From positions 25,729,001 through 25,793,000 of the forward strand of contig NC_065575.1 of the NCBI RefSeq assembly GCF_937616625.2: 64,000 nt of DNA, written 5' to 3'. This stretch comes from Mercurialis annua (Eukaryota; Streptophyta; Magnoliopsida; Malpighiales; Euphorbiaceae). A model generated the notes under the pieces. That model was not told the origin of the DNA. It worked only from the letters and a program-made list of their open reading frames with translations, and ran no database searches. Position 1 is the stretch's first letter, and every line of letters begins with the position of its first letter. The translations under genes and the position numbers were made by a program. Positions 39,571-50,565 of this stretch are shown piece by piece.

Positions 39571-39574
39571 TATA
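39570..39574. repeat. Target-site duplication ATATA (left) of solo LTR
   Basis: ATATA lies before the LTR at 39570-39574 and after it at 45409-45413. Removing the LTR and one copy restores the satellite string GCGTAATATAACCTAACC. Confidence 0.9.
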
Positions 39575-40014
39575 TGTTAGCGCAGCGGGATGCGAGGGTC
39601 CATATCGTATATTTCAATTCAAAATCAAAGTTCAAAAAGAATTCGGATCCAGAAATTCATCATATCATTTAGTAATTAAAGCACGCATATAGAAATCGTA
39701 AGAATAATACCTATGTCGATTCTCCAACGATTCTTGTAGTCCCGATAGTACGACGACCGCAAGCTCGTCCACACGAGTATGCGTCCAATTGAATCCTCGC
39801 CTTGAAGTAATCCACAAGAGTTCCTCTTTCCGAGAAACCCTAAGCTCAAACTCTCGCCGCGATTACGTCTTTGCTCGGATGTATGAAAAACTTTGCCCAG
39901 CTTTTCCGTGATTGATGACTACTTGAACTCCTTCAAGTATGCTCTCCTAGGTAAGGTGTCGAGACTGAGCAAAGGCAACCTCTATTTATAGGCAAGAGTT
40001 TGTAGGAAACTCCA

Positions 40015-40235
40015 ACACCTCACATGCTAGGTGTCACACACCAAGCAAAGGTGTTGCCACCATACGACACCTCACATGCTAGGTGTCACACACAAAGCAT
40101 AGGTGTTTCCACCATCTGACACCTCACATGCTAGGTGTCACACACCAAGCATATGCATAACATCATCACATGACATCATCACGTGACATCATCGTATGAC
40201 ATCATCATGACATCATCTCATGACATCATCACATT
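40015..40235. repeat. 52-bp triplication plus ATGACATCATC array in LTR U3
   Basis: Three copies of a 52-bp unit beginning ACACCTCACATGCTAGG start at 40015, 40067 and 40119. After them come at least five closely spaced TGACATCATC strings (about 40160-40235). The related LTR at 20530 has only one version of the 52-bp unit, and the LTR at 13620 has less. The repeats lie upstream of the LTR's TATA box on the minus strand, an enhancer-like place. Confidence 0.8.
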
Positions 40236-40711
40236 AACTTGGAGAAAGTACAATTAGGTTCCTACTAATTTATAACTCTCACAAATTAGTTCCTAATTTG
40301 TACTCGTTTTCATCTTAGATTAATTTATGAGATATGCTAGTATCTATATGAAATCGATCTCACATAAACTCAATCGGTTGCACACCCTAGTGTGTGTGAC
40401 TAACTAGGTTCACTTCTATATGGCAACGAGTCATAAGAAACACCTTTCTTATATTAAATAATTAAATCCCATTAATTATTAATTCTCGTAGATCGTGAGT
40501 GACGTCTAGCAACATATCATGACCCCCAAATATAGATGAGTGTTTTGATGCATTCTTTATGAACCAATGTTCATAATTACCGTACACTCGAAACTCCCTT
40601 CTCGTAAGATTCTGATCTCGACTAATGTCACAGTTAAGTCAAACACTATTTGTCTTGATCATATGACCTCGTCTCTCAATTCTTATTCTTGATATATATA
40701 TGACTTTCATT

Positions 40712-40829
40712 TGCGATAAATTTCAACAAATACTAAGAGGACAGGCCGGTTGATAAAATGCCCACGATGAGGCTGTGATCCTGGCAGTCATACATGTAAT
40801 ATGTTAAGGTTTATCGTCGTACCTCTAAT
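40712..40829 (+). repeat. Left terminal direct repeat of caulimovirid copy 2
   Basis: 118 bp, nearly identical to 44597-44715 (a few substitutions and one single-base indel). It ends exactly where the primer site begins, the position an LTR end or the minus-strand start would have. Confidence 0.9.
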
Positions 40830-40842
40830 TGGTATCAGAGCC
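40830..40842 (+). other. Primer binding site (tRNA-iMet) of caulimovirid copy 2
   Basis: TGGTATCAGAGCC. Caulimoviruses and plant LTR retrotransposons both prime minus-strand DNA from initiator tRNA-Met here. It lies about 50 bp before the first viral open frame. Confidence 0.92.
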
Positions 40843-40891
40843 ATATAGAGCAGAGAAAGAAATACATATACTAGTTCTTACTTTGTGAAAA

Positions 40892-41705
40892 TTGGGTCAT
40901 TACTTAACAACCATGCTCACAAAAAGTTGTTGTTCTACGCCTTCTAGTACTGTTCTTACTACTGTAAATAAAAATGATTATCTTTATGAGTTTACTTATC
41001 TTCCAGAAAATCAAAAAAAATCTGATACAAAAGCCCCTCTTCTCAATCCTTATGATGCGTTTTCTAAAACCACTACCCCTTTTATCTATAATATCAAGTC
41101 CTTGATAAAAAAAGCCTTACAACCCTATCAAAGAATATGTTCAGTCGTCCAGCTTTGATCATTGCGCAATTCATGCTTCTCAAGCTGAACAATTTATTAC
41201 TCTTGAGATTCCACCTGAATTTCTAAGAGTTTGGTTAGCTCAGAGTTATACTCATATTCACTTTGGATCTATCCGACTTTGTCTCAGTTACCATGGTCGT
41301 GCTGGTCTACCAGTTTTTACAAGAATTGCTCTTGTAGATTCTCGGTATCTACAGTATCAATATGCAGCGATTGGTACAGTTGAAACTTCCTTGAATGCAG
41401 GCTCAGTGTTTTTTACCTTTTCCCAAATTACAATCTTGCCCTCTCTGATCCGATGGCTCTTACGGGTTTAAAGGTGCAAATACAAATTATTGGAGCTCAA
41501 AAAGTTACTAATTCAATTGCAGCTACTCTTCACTATCAAATGGTGTATCGGTTGGAAAACCATGCTTTAAACCTCACTATACCCGCAAACCATAATGATG
41601 CCCTTTTGATAAAAACAGATTCCCAAAACACCCCTTCTTGTGTCCACATACCCAAACAAATCACCAGAAATGAACTCCTACACCTTTTCTCCCGAAAAGT
41701 GGATT
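40892..41705 (+). pseudogene. Caulimovirid movement protein (30K type), frameshifted
   Basis: Cell-to-cell movement protein region, N-terminal in the viral reading order. The start at 40892 opens 88 codons. The frame then changes near 41150, so the 30K core lies in a frame without its own ATG. Core strings: LRVWLAQSYTHIHFG, ARIALVDS-like FTRIALVDSRY, then LQYQYAAIGTVETSLNAG at about 41350-41405. Another frame change near 41420 leads to MALTGLKVQIQIIGAQ. Two frameshifts make it non-functional. Its presence is the best evidence that this is a virus-derived rather than a Ty3-gypsy sequence. Confidence 0.8.
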
Positions 41706-42874
41706 ACCAACTATGAAAAAATGCATGATACTATTCAACAAGTTCAATCCTGTAATCCAGTATTCACAAAAAAACCTTATGGCACTGTTGAAACGTCCTT
41801 TGCAAAACATACTGATGTCACTCCTCAGGTATTTTCTACACAGTTCATGCTTGAACCATTTCCACAAGAAAAGGAGTTCATGTTGTCTCTTTTGATTTTG
41901 AAGGGCGTCCTATATATGCCTTTCAACGGGATGGTCATTGTTTCTTCGATGCTTGTGATTGTGATGATTGCTTAACGGATTTGGAGGATGAAGAAATCGA
42001 AGATGATCTCCAAAACTCAAGCTGTTGCTATGAGGCTGATTTTCACAGGAGATATGATGACAATGATCCTTTTATTGGGATGCTTGGCCAACCATCTGGA
42101 AAATATGACTATTTAGTTTCATACTCTCCTCCAGCAGATTTGACAACGCATTCCCTACAAAAACCATCAAACTCACCCTGTCAAAATCCACCTAAACCAC
42201 CAAAAACTTCACCACCACTTCCTTGCTACAAAAAAGCCCTGAAATGGATAAGGAAGGAAGAACCAATACATAGAAACCCTATTGTGACAGAAATCCCTCA
42301 AATCTGTATGTTTCGATCCCCTTCATATGAAAAGGAATACCCTCCTTTACCAGAAACCTTAACCTCCACCCAACCCATCAAATCAACCCCATTTATACAA
42401 AATCCCTCCATTGTCGAGCCAGATGGTACACTCAAACAAGTTTCTCAAGCAGAAGCAGTCTTGAACTGGCTAACACAAAATGCTATTGCTCAGAATCAAA
42501 AGCTCACTAAGCTTGAAGGAAAGATCGATCAAGTCTCTCTTAAACTTAGTGATATTGATGACAAGTTTCAGAAAGATATCAAAAATAGAATCGCTGGTCT
42601 TCAAAGCAAAGTTCAAGCAGGCCAAGATGAGATGAAGGTGTTAATTCAAAAATTATCTTTGAATGCTCTTGGTGCTAAGGACATTGAAATAGGCAAATTG
42701 AAGGCAGACATTCAAGCCCTTGAAAAACATCTGAGACAAAGATCTTCTTCTATGGATACATCAGATCCCTTAAACCCTTTTTCCTCCTTCTATGAGCTTA
42801 AAATGCCTTCTAAAGATGAACTTAAAAGTTTTGGTCTTGAAAGAGAATTGTTTAATAAAAGGCTTCGAAAATAA
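41640..42874 (+). pseudogene. Caulimovirid linker and coiled-coil region (copy 2)
   Basis: Sequence between movement and coat protein. It starts in one frame (to 41975), then opens in another at 41981 for 297 codons. It has a Cys-containing acidic start, a Pro-rich part (NPPKPPKTSPPLPCYKKALK), and a long heptad region from about residue 160 (KLEGKIDQVSLKLSDIDD) to about residue 255. The frame ends at a TAA at 42872-42874; copy 1 has a sense codon there. Without that stop, the same frame continues into the coat protein, so this is one ancestral polyprotein. It may be the virion-associated or assembly segment, which is inference. Confidence 0.7.
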
Positions 42875-43891
42875 AAATTTCCCTCCATCAAAACAATTTC
42901 TTCATCTTCGGCTAACTCGGCCGATCAAGACACTAAACCAAAAACCCCTTTTCCCACCTGTGATACAATGATGGTCAATCCGATCCAGAATTTCCTTCAG
43001 ACTTGTGCCACCAACAAGATGCCTACTTTTGATATTGGTCAGATTGATACAGAATCCTCTTCATCTAGCCATTCAGAATGTCTGGGTAGTTCTGAATCAG
43101 ATAGTGAGGATCCGATACAATTCATGGCAGCACCACCGAGTACTTCTCAACAATCTTATTATGAAGAACCTCCAGAAGATGATAATGATGCAAATAGCTT
43201 TGAATTCTCCAGTCCACAAACCACATATGCACCTGCTTCAGGTGAATATGCTAAAGCTACTGGATTATTCTTTACCTTGGATAATATCCCTCCTTCCCAA
43301 TATAGGGATAAAATTCAAGAGTTCAGTGCTTGGCTGGAAAGTCAATTGCTTAAACCAGATGCTGTTCTTCATGATATCCTCCAGTTTTTCTGCTCTAGAT
43401 TCACTATAAAGTTACAAGATTTGTTTAATGGATTACCTCAAGAATACAGATTTACTCTTATAAATGCACCCACGGCTACAACGTTCTTGGGATGTATTTA
43501 TAATGAATTCTTGGGAAAAATCAATGATGATAAGGAGATTGCACGGAAAGAGTTCTATCAAATGAAGTGTTGCTCTTTAAAGAAAAGAGATTTTGATATT
43601 CACTTTCATAAAATCTCTAGGATATTTTATCGTCTTTCTGGCAACAACAATCCTAATTTAAAGCAAGCCTTTTTAGCCTCTTTGCCAGAATTGCTGTCTA
43701 CAAAGATGTTCACTCTGATCCAGCAGACAAATAAGAAGATAAATGATCTTAGTCTTGGAGAACTCTATCAAATTATGCTCAGAGCTTTATCTCAACTCTG
43801 TGAACAGAAAAAGGTCTTGAATATGTATTTTTCAAGACAGAAGAATCCATTGATAATCATGCAACAGACCAGATCTAATGGTCAAATGTGA
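42875..43891 (+). pseudogene. Caulimovirid coat protein core (copy 2)
   Basis: In the same frame as the coiled coil upstream, separated only by one stop. An acidic Ser-rich segment (TESSSSSHSECLGSSESD) is followed by FFTLDNIPPSQYRD, the helical core with LHDILQFFCSRF and FLGCIYNEFLGKIND, and the C-terminal part ending near MYFSRQKNPL. Better preserved than copy 1: 307 codons are open from 42968. A frameshift near 43870 separates it from the zinc knuckle. Confidence 0.78.
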
Positions 43892-44358
43892 TTCTTCCTC
43901 TACATCATGCACTTGTCCGTCAAAGAAGAAGAGCCATTCCTTCAAGATTAAAGGACAAAAAAGGTTCCATAAACGATCTTCCAAAAGATGGCGCTATTTT
44001 AAGAAGAAGAAGTTCCGAGGAAGGACAAAATCAAATAAGTGCTTCCTGTGTGGAAAAGAAGGTCACTTTGCAAAAAGCTGTCCTACCAAAGCAAAAAAAT
44101 CTTCGAAACTTATTCAGCAAATCCAGCAAATGACTTCAATTGATCTCGATGATGCTGATATTGAATCCTTATTTTCTAAATAAGATGAGCCTGGTCCACA
44201 TAGTTTATTCGCTATCAGCAGATGCGACGACGATCCTTCAGATGATGATCTTCAATTCTCCATCCAACATCCAGCTGACAATGTTTATGCTACTTCTTCC
44301 CAACCTGTTCCACATGTTGTCGTACAGATATATCCAGAAAAGTTTGCTCGACCTATAA
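43878..44358 (+). pseudogene. Caulimovirid zinc knuckle, then truncated (copy 2)
   Basis: Basic region followed by zinc knuckle CFLCGKEGHFAKSC, identical to copy 1. A TAA at 44181-44183 ends the frame in the acidic stretch. Reading on, homology to copy 1 stops at about 44358, before the protease DTG motif; the rest of pol is deleted. The junction repeats a short piece (GTCGTACAGATATATCCAG at about 44323 and 44377), which shows a patchwork rearrangement. Confidence 0.8.
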
Positions 44359-44596
44359 AAATGCCTTGTTTCCGTTGTCGTACAGATATATCCAGGTAAT
44401 TTTTGTAATATTTTACGCTTCAATAAAAATGCCTTGTTTCTAAACATCTCTCTGCTCCAATTTTCTATAAGTAAGGTATAGTTATATATGTTTGTTTCTC
44501 TTCATATCCAGCCATAAAAAGGCATAAGGGTATGCTCTTCACTTGCCTCTCCTGAGGATCATGTGAATCAAAACCTTTGTGTCATAAACATGGTAA
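44359..44596 (+). other. 3' non-coding and promoter-like region of caulimovirid copy 2
   Basis: Non-coding DNA between the deletion point and the right terminal repeat. AAAAATGCCTTGTTTC occurs twice (about 44358 and 44425). A TATA-like TTATATATG lies at about 44482-44490, upstream of the right repeat, where a pregenomic-RNA promoter would be expected. Promoter function is inference. Confidence 0.5.
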
Positions 44597-44715
44597 TGCG
44601 ATAAATTTCAACAGATACTAAGAGGACAGGCCGGTTGATAAAATGCCCACGGTGAGGCTGTGATCCTGGCTAGTCATGCATGTAATCTGTTAAGGTTTAT
44701 CGTCGTACCTCTAAT
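44597..44715 (+). repeat. Right terminal direct repeat of caulimovirid copy 2
   Basis: 119 bp matching 40712-40829. It ends with CCTCTAAT, exactly where the left copy meets the primer site, and is followed at once by LTR sequence (CTGCGCAGGTTTTATC) of the host solo LTR. Confidence 0.9.
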
Positions 44716-45408
44716 AATCTGCGCAGGTTTTATCATCCATCAAGAACAATTCGAGATAGCATAGAATCTTATCTCCGTTCATCTAGAGTGATGAATCCTC
44801 TCTAGGTTAAACCCTATCTCTATATACAACTAACTAGATCCAACACATCTCGCGACCCTAGCTCATGAAATATCTAGGGATAAGGAGTATCAAACTCTAA
44901 TCACCTATATACAAGATAGTGTCACCGCAAGTCAAAGGACATATGTACAATTATGAACTAGATGACATTAAATTGACTTTGATGAAATACCATATATAAG
45001 TCATCTAGCGTCACTTGTTCGACTCACTCAACCCCCTTGAGTGTCCACATGTTTATTCTGATCCCCATCAAGTAGTATGAGATTCACTACTTCCTATAAT
45101 TAGTAACTCTTTACTAATAAGGAGAATAAACAGATGTGACGATCATTCCGGGAAAATGTGATGCCCTTATTCGTAGGACCCCATCGACCGTGAACGGTTA
45201 TTTAGATCACTTGTATTATAGAATTTGCCATTCATATTCTTAACACCGTAAGAATAGATTCTATCACAATATGATAAGGATAATACGTAATAAATGAACA
45301 CTTAGTTGATAAGACACTTAATTCAAATAAAACAAATATATCTTTTTCTATTGGATTAGTTCTACAAATATATACAATCAAATGGCCCTTGAGCACATAC
45401 TACTAACA

Positions 45409-48400
45409 ATATAACCTAACCATGCTTAGGTAATCAAAACGACGCATTAGAGAGACTTGTGACGCGACACAAGCATGGTAATCGAAACGACGCGTTAAAG
45501 AGACTTGAAGACGCGACATACTAATCGTAGCGTCACTTTTCACACATACTTTGCGTAATGTAACCTCACAATGCTTAGGTATCGGAACGACGCATTAGAG
45601 AGACTTATGACACGACATAAGCACGGTAATCGAAACGACGCGTTAAAGAGACTTGAGACATACTTCTAGCGTCACTTTTCACGCACACTTTGCCTAATAT
45701 AACCTAACCATGCTTAGGTAATCGAAACGACGCGTTAAAGAGACTTGAGACGCGACATACTAATCTAGCGTCACTTTTCACGTACACTTTGCGTAATATA
45801 ACCTAATCATGCTTAGTTAATCGGAACGACGCGTTAAAGAGACTTGAGACGCGACATTCTAATCTAGCATAACTTTTCACACACACTTTGCCTAATATAA
45901 CCTAACCATACTTAGGTAACCAGAACGACGCGTCAAAGAGACATGTGACGCGACATAGTAATCTAGCGTCAGTTTTAACGTACACTTTCCGTAATTATAA
46001 CAAAACCATGCTTAGGAAATCGGAACAACGGGTTAGAGATACTTGTGAAGCGACATAAATTTGCTAATCAAAACGACGCATTAAAGAGACTTGAGACACG
46101 ACATACTAATAATCTAGCATCACTTTTCATGCACACTTTGCGTAATATAACCTTAACAATGCTTAGGTTATCGGAACGACATGTTACAGAGACTTTTGAT
46201 GCCACATAAGCATCGTATTCGAAACAACGCGTTAAACAGACTTGAGATGAGACATACTAATCTATTGTCCCTTTTCACGAACACTCTACGTAATATAAAC
46301 TAACCATGCTTAGGTAATCGGAACGAGGCGTTAGAGAGATTTGTGACGGGACATAATCATGGTAACCGAAACGACGCGTTAAAAAGACTTGAGATACGAC
46401 ATACTAATCTAGCGTCACTTTTCACGCAAACTTTGCGTAATATAACCTATCCATGCTTAGCTAATCGGAAAAGAAGCATTCAAGAGACTCGTGACAGGAC
46501 AAACTAATCTAGCGTCACTTTTAACACAAACTTTGCGTAATAATAACTAACCATGCTTAGATAATCGAACTACGGGTTAAAGACATTTGAGATATGATAT
46601 ACTAATCTAGCGTCAACTTTTGCGCACTGTTAGCATAATATAACCTAACCATGCTTAGGTAATTAGAACAACGCGATAAAAACACTTGAGGCGCGGCATA
46701 CTAATCTATTGTCACTTTTCACGCACACTTTGCGTAATATAACCTAACCATGCTCACGTAATCGGAACGACGCGTTGAAGAGACTTGAGGCGCGACATAC
46801 TAATCTAACGTCACTTTTCACGCATAGTTTGCGTAATATAACCTAGCCATGCTGAAGTAATCAGACCGGCGCGTTAAAGAGACTTAAGACGCGACATACT
46901 AATCTAGCGTCACTTTTCACGCACACATTGCGTAATATAACCTAATCATGCTTAATTAATCGAAACGACGCGTTAAAGAGACTTGAGACGCGACATACTA
47001 ATCTAGCGTCACTTTTCACACAAACTTTGCGTAATATAAACTAACCATGCTTAGGTAATCAGAACGACGTGTTAAAGAGACTTGTGATCCGACATACTAA
47101 TCTAGCGTCACTTTTCACGCACACTTTGCGTAATATAACCTAAGCATGCTTAGGTAATCGAAAGACACGTTAAAGAGACTTGTGATGCGACATACTAATC
47201 TAGTGTCACTTTTCACGCAAATATTGCGTAATATAACCTTACCATGCTGAAGTAATCAGATCAACGTGTTAAAGAGACTTGAGACGCGACATACTAACCT
47301 AGCGTCACTTTTCACGCAAACTTTGCGTATTATAACCTAACCATGGGTACTCAGAATGACGAGCTAAAGAGACATGTAACGCGACATACTACTCTAGCGT
47401 CACTTTTCACGTACACTTTGCGTAATATAACCTAACCATGCATAATCAAATAGACGCATTCAAGAGACTTGTGACGCGGCATAATAATCTAGCATCACTT
47501 TTCATGCACACTTTGATTAATATAACCTAACCATGCTTAGGTAATCGGAACGACGCTTAACGAGACTTGTGACGCGACATAGGCATGATAATTGAAACAA
47601 CGCGTTAAAGAGACTTGAGACGCGACATACTTATCTAGCATCACTTTTCACGCACATTTTGCGTAATATAACCTATCCATACTTAGTTAATCGGAATGAT
47701 GGGTTAAGGAGACTTGAGACGCGACATAATAATTTAGCGTCACTTTTCATGCACACTTTGCATACTATAACCTAACCATGCTTAGGCAATCGAAACGACG
47801 TGTTAAAGAGACTTGAGATGCGACATACTAATCTAGCGTCACTTTTCACACACACTTTATGTAATATAGCCCATGCTTAGGTAATCGTAACGACGTGTTA
47901 AAGAGACTTGTGACGCGACATACTAATCTAGCGTCACTTTTCACGCACACTTTGCGTAATATAACCTAACCATGGGTAATCAAAATGACGAGCTAAAGAG
48001 ACTTGTGACGCGACATACTAATCTAGCGTCACTTTTCCGGCACACTTGGCGTAATATAACCTAACCATGCTTAGGTAATTGAAATGACGCGTTCAAGAGA
48101 CTTGTGATGCAACATAATAATCTAGCATCATCACTTTTCACGCACACTTTGATTAATATAACCTAACCATGCTTAGGTAATCGGAACGACGCGTTAACGA
48201 GACTTGTGACGCGACATAAGCATGGTAATTGAAACGACGTGTAACAGAGATTTGAGAGGCGACATACTTATCTAGCGTCACTTTTCACGCACATTATGCG
48301 TAATATAACCTACCATACTTAAGTTAATCAGAATGATGGATTAATAAGACTTGAGACGCGATATAATAATCTAGCGTCACGTTTCATGCACACTTTGCAT

Positions 48401-50565
48401 ACTATAACCTAACCATGCTTATGGAATCGAAACGACGAGTTAAAGAGACTTGAGATGTGACATATTAATCTAGCGTCACTTTTCACACATACTTTGTGTT
48501 ATATAAACCGTGCTTAGGTAATCGGAACGACGCGTTAAAGAGACTTGTGACACGACATAGTAATATAACGTCACTTTCAATTTGTATGTTGCCATTTCAA
48601 ATAGGCGCGACATACTATAATCTAACCATGCGCGTTAAAGAGACTTGAGATGCGACATACTAGTCTTGCGTCACTTTTCACGCACACTTTGCGTAATATA
48701 ACCTAACCATGCTTAGGTAATCGAAACGACGCGTTAAAGAGACTTGAAATGCGACATACTAATCTAGAGTCACTTTTCAGGCACACTTTGCGTAATATAA
48801 CCTAACCATGCTTAGGTAATTGGAACGACACGTTAAAGAGATTTGTGATGCGACATACTAATCTAGCGTCACTTTTCAAGCACACTTTGCGTAATATAAC
48901 CTAACCATGGTAATTAGAAAGACGAGTTAAAGAGAGCTGTGATGCGACATACTAATCTAGCATCAGTTTTCACGCACACTTTGCGTAATATAACCTAATC
49001 ATGCTGAAATAATCGGACCGACGCGTTAAAGAGACATGAGACGTGACATACTAATCTAGCGTCACTTTTCACGTACACTTTGCGTAATATAACCTAACCA
49101 TGCTTAGGTAATCAGAACGACGAGCAAAATAGACTTGTGACGCGATATACTAATCTAGCGACGCGTTAGAGAGACTTGTGACGCGACATAAGCATGGTAA
49201 TCAAAACGACGCTTTACAAAGACTTGAGACGCGATATACTAATCTAGTGTGACTTTTCAAGCACACTTTGCGTAATTTAACCTAAGCATTCATATGTAAT
49301 CGGAACGGCGGGTTAGTGAGACTTGTGACGCGACATAAGCATGGTAATTGAAAAAGGCGTTAAAGAGATTTGAGACGCGAAATACTAATCTAACGTCACT
49401 TTTCACGCACACTTTGCGTAATATAACCTAACCATGCTTAGGTAATCGAAACGACGCGTTAAAGAGACTTGAGATGCGACATACTAATCTAGCGTCATTT
49501 TTCACTCATATTTTGCGTAACATAACTTAACCATGCTTAGTTAATCGGAACGACGCGTTAATGGGACTTGATACGCAACATACTAATCTAGCTTCACTTT
49601 TCACGCACACTTTGCGTAATATAACCTAACGATACTTAGGTAATCGGAACGACGCGATAAAGAGACTTGAGACGCGACATACTAATCTAGCGTCACTTTT
49701 TACACACGCTTTGCGTAATATAACCTAACAATGCTTAGGTAATTGGAACGACACATTAGAGAGACTTGTGATGCGACATAAGCATGGTAATCGAAACGAC
49801 GCGTTAAAGAGACTTGAGACACGACATACTAATCTAGCGTCACTTTTCACGCACACTTTGTGTAATATAACCTAGCCATTCTTAGTTAATCAAAATGACC
49901 CGTTAAAGAGACTTGAGATGCGACAAACTAATCTAGCATCACTTTTCAAGCACACTTTGCGTATTGTAATCTAACCATGCTTATTTAATCGGAACAATGC
50001 GTTAAAGAGACTTGAGATGCCATATACAAATCTAGCGTCACTTTTCACGCACACTTTGCGTAATATAACCTAACTTTGCTAAGGTAATCGGAACGACGGG
50101 TTAAAGTGACTTGTGACACGACATAGTACTCTACCGTCAATTTTAACGCACACTTTGCAAAATATAACCTAACCATGATAGGTAATCAGAACGACACGTT
50201 ATGTAGACTTGAGATAAGCATGGTAATCGAATAGACGCGTTATGTAGACTTGAGACGCGACATACTAATCTAGCTTCACTGTTCACGCACACTTTGCGTA
50301 TATAACCTAACCATTCTTAGGTAATCGGAACGACGCGTGAAAGAGACTTGTGATGCGACATACTAATCTAGCGTCAATTTTCACGCACACTTTGCGTAAT
50401 ATAACCTAACCATGCTTGGCTAATCGGAACGACTCGTTCGAGAGACTTATGACGCGACATAAATTTCTAGCTTCACTTTTAACGCACACTTTCCATAATA
50501 TAAATTAACCATGCTTAGGTAATCAGAACAACACGTTAGAGAAACTTGTGACGCGACATAAGCAT
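45409..50565 (-). repeat. Satellite array, minus orientation
   Basis: 99/48-bp monomers. A local duplication of about 632-640 bp is visible: CCTAACCATGGGTA followed by GACGAGCTAAAGAGAC near 47339 and again near 47970, with the matching downstream variant CCATACTTA...AATGATGG near 47669 and 48312. A small non-satellite string, ATTTGTATGTTGCCATTTC, interrupts a monomer near 48580. No gene is seen. Confidence 0.94.
50561..50565. repeat. Target-site duplication AGCAT (left) of TR-GAG element
   Basis: AGCAT precedes the LTR here and follows the other LTR at 61198-61202. It is part of the satellite string GACATAAGCATGGTAATC. Confidence 0.95.

Larger units (their letters stand above)
31362..39574 (-). 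repeat. Satellite array with higher-order duplications, minus orientation
   Basis: 99/48-bp monomers, interrupted once by the MITE at 33763-34129. Two levels of duplication are visible. First, the segment at 31521 onward is repeated 590 bp later at 32111 onward for several hundred bases with only a few changes (GCCTAGGTAATCGG, CGACAAACTAATC, ATTACCAAAGCATGCATATG). Second, a block of about 2.7 kb starting near 32.6 kb recurs near 35.7 kb and 38.4 kb. No gene is seen. Confidence 0.93.
40712..44715 (+). mobile_element. Endogenous caulimovirid copy 2 with LTR-like terminal repeats
   Basis: Viral DNA inside the solo LTR. It is bounded by direct repeats of 118 and 119 bp (40712-40829 and 44597-44715, start TGCGATAAATTTCAAC, end GTCGTACCTCTAAT). 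A primer binding site follows the left repeat directly. Order inside: leader, movement-protein region, coiled coil, coat protein, zinc knuckle, then a large deletion that removes protease, RT and RNase H, then 3' non-coding sequence. No target-site duplication is seen. Frameshifts and stops show it is dead. The 30K-type movement domain separates it from Ty3-gypsy elements; the genus is unresolved, but a single-polyprotein (petuvirus- or florendovirus-like) order is a reasonable inference. Confidence 0.87.
39575..45408 (-). mobile_element. Solo LTR of the copia family, split by a caulimovirid insertion
   Basis: Read on the minus strand the LTR starts TGTTAGTAGTATG at 45408 and ends CGCTGCGCTAACA at 39575, matching the 5' LTR at 11179-14144 without its Mutator-like insert. 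Both LTR ends and a 5-bp duplication are present but no internal copia sequence, so this is a solo LTR. Its body (39575 to about 40710, and about 44716-45408, about 1.85 kb) is split by viral DNA. About 35 bp of LTR is missing at the split. A TATA-like match lies near 39983 (minus strand). Confidence 0.88.
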
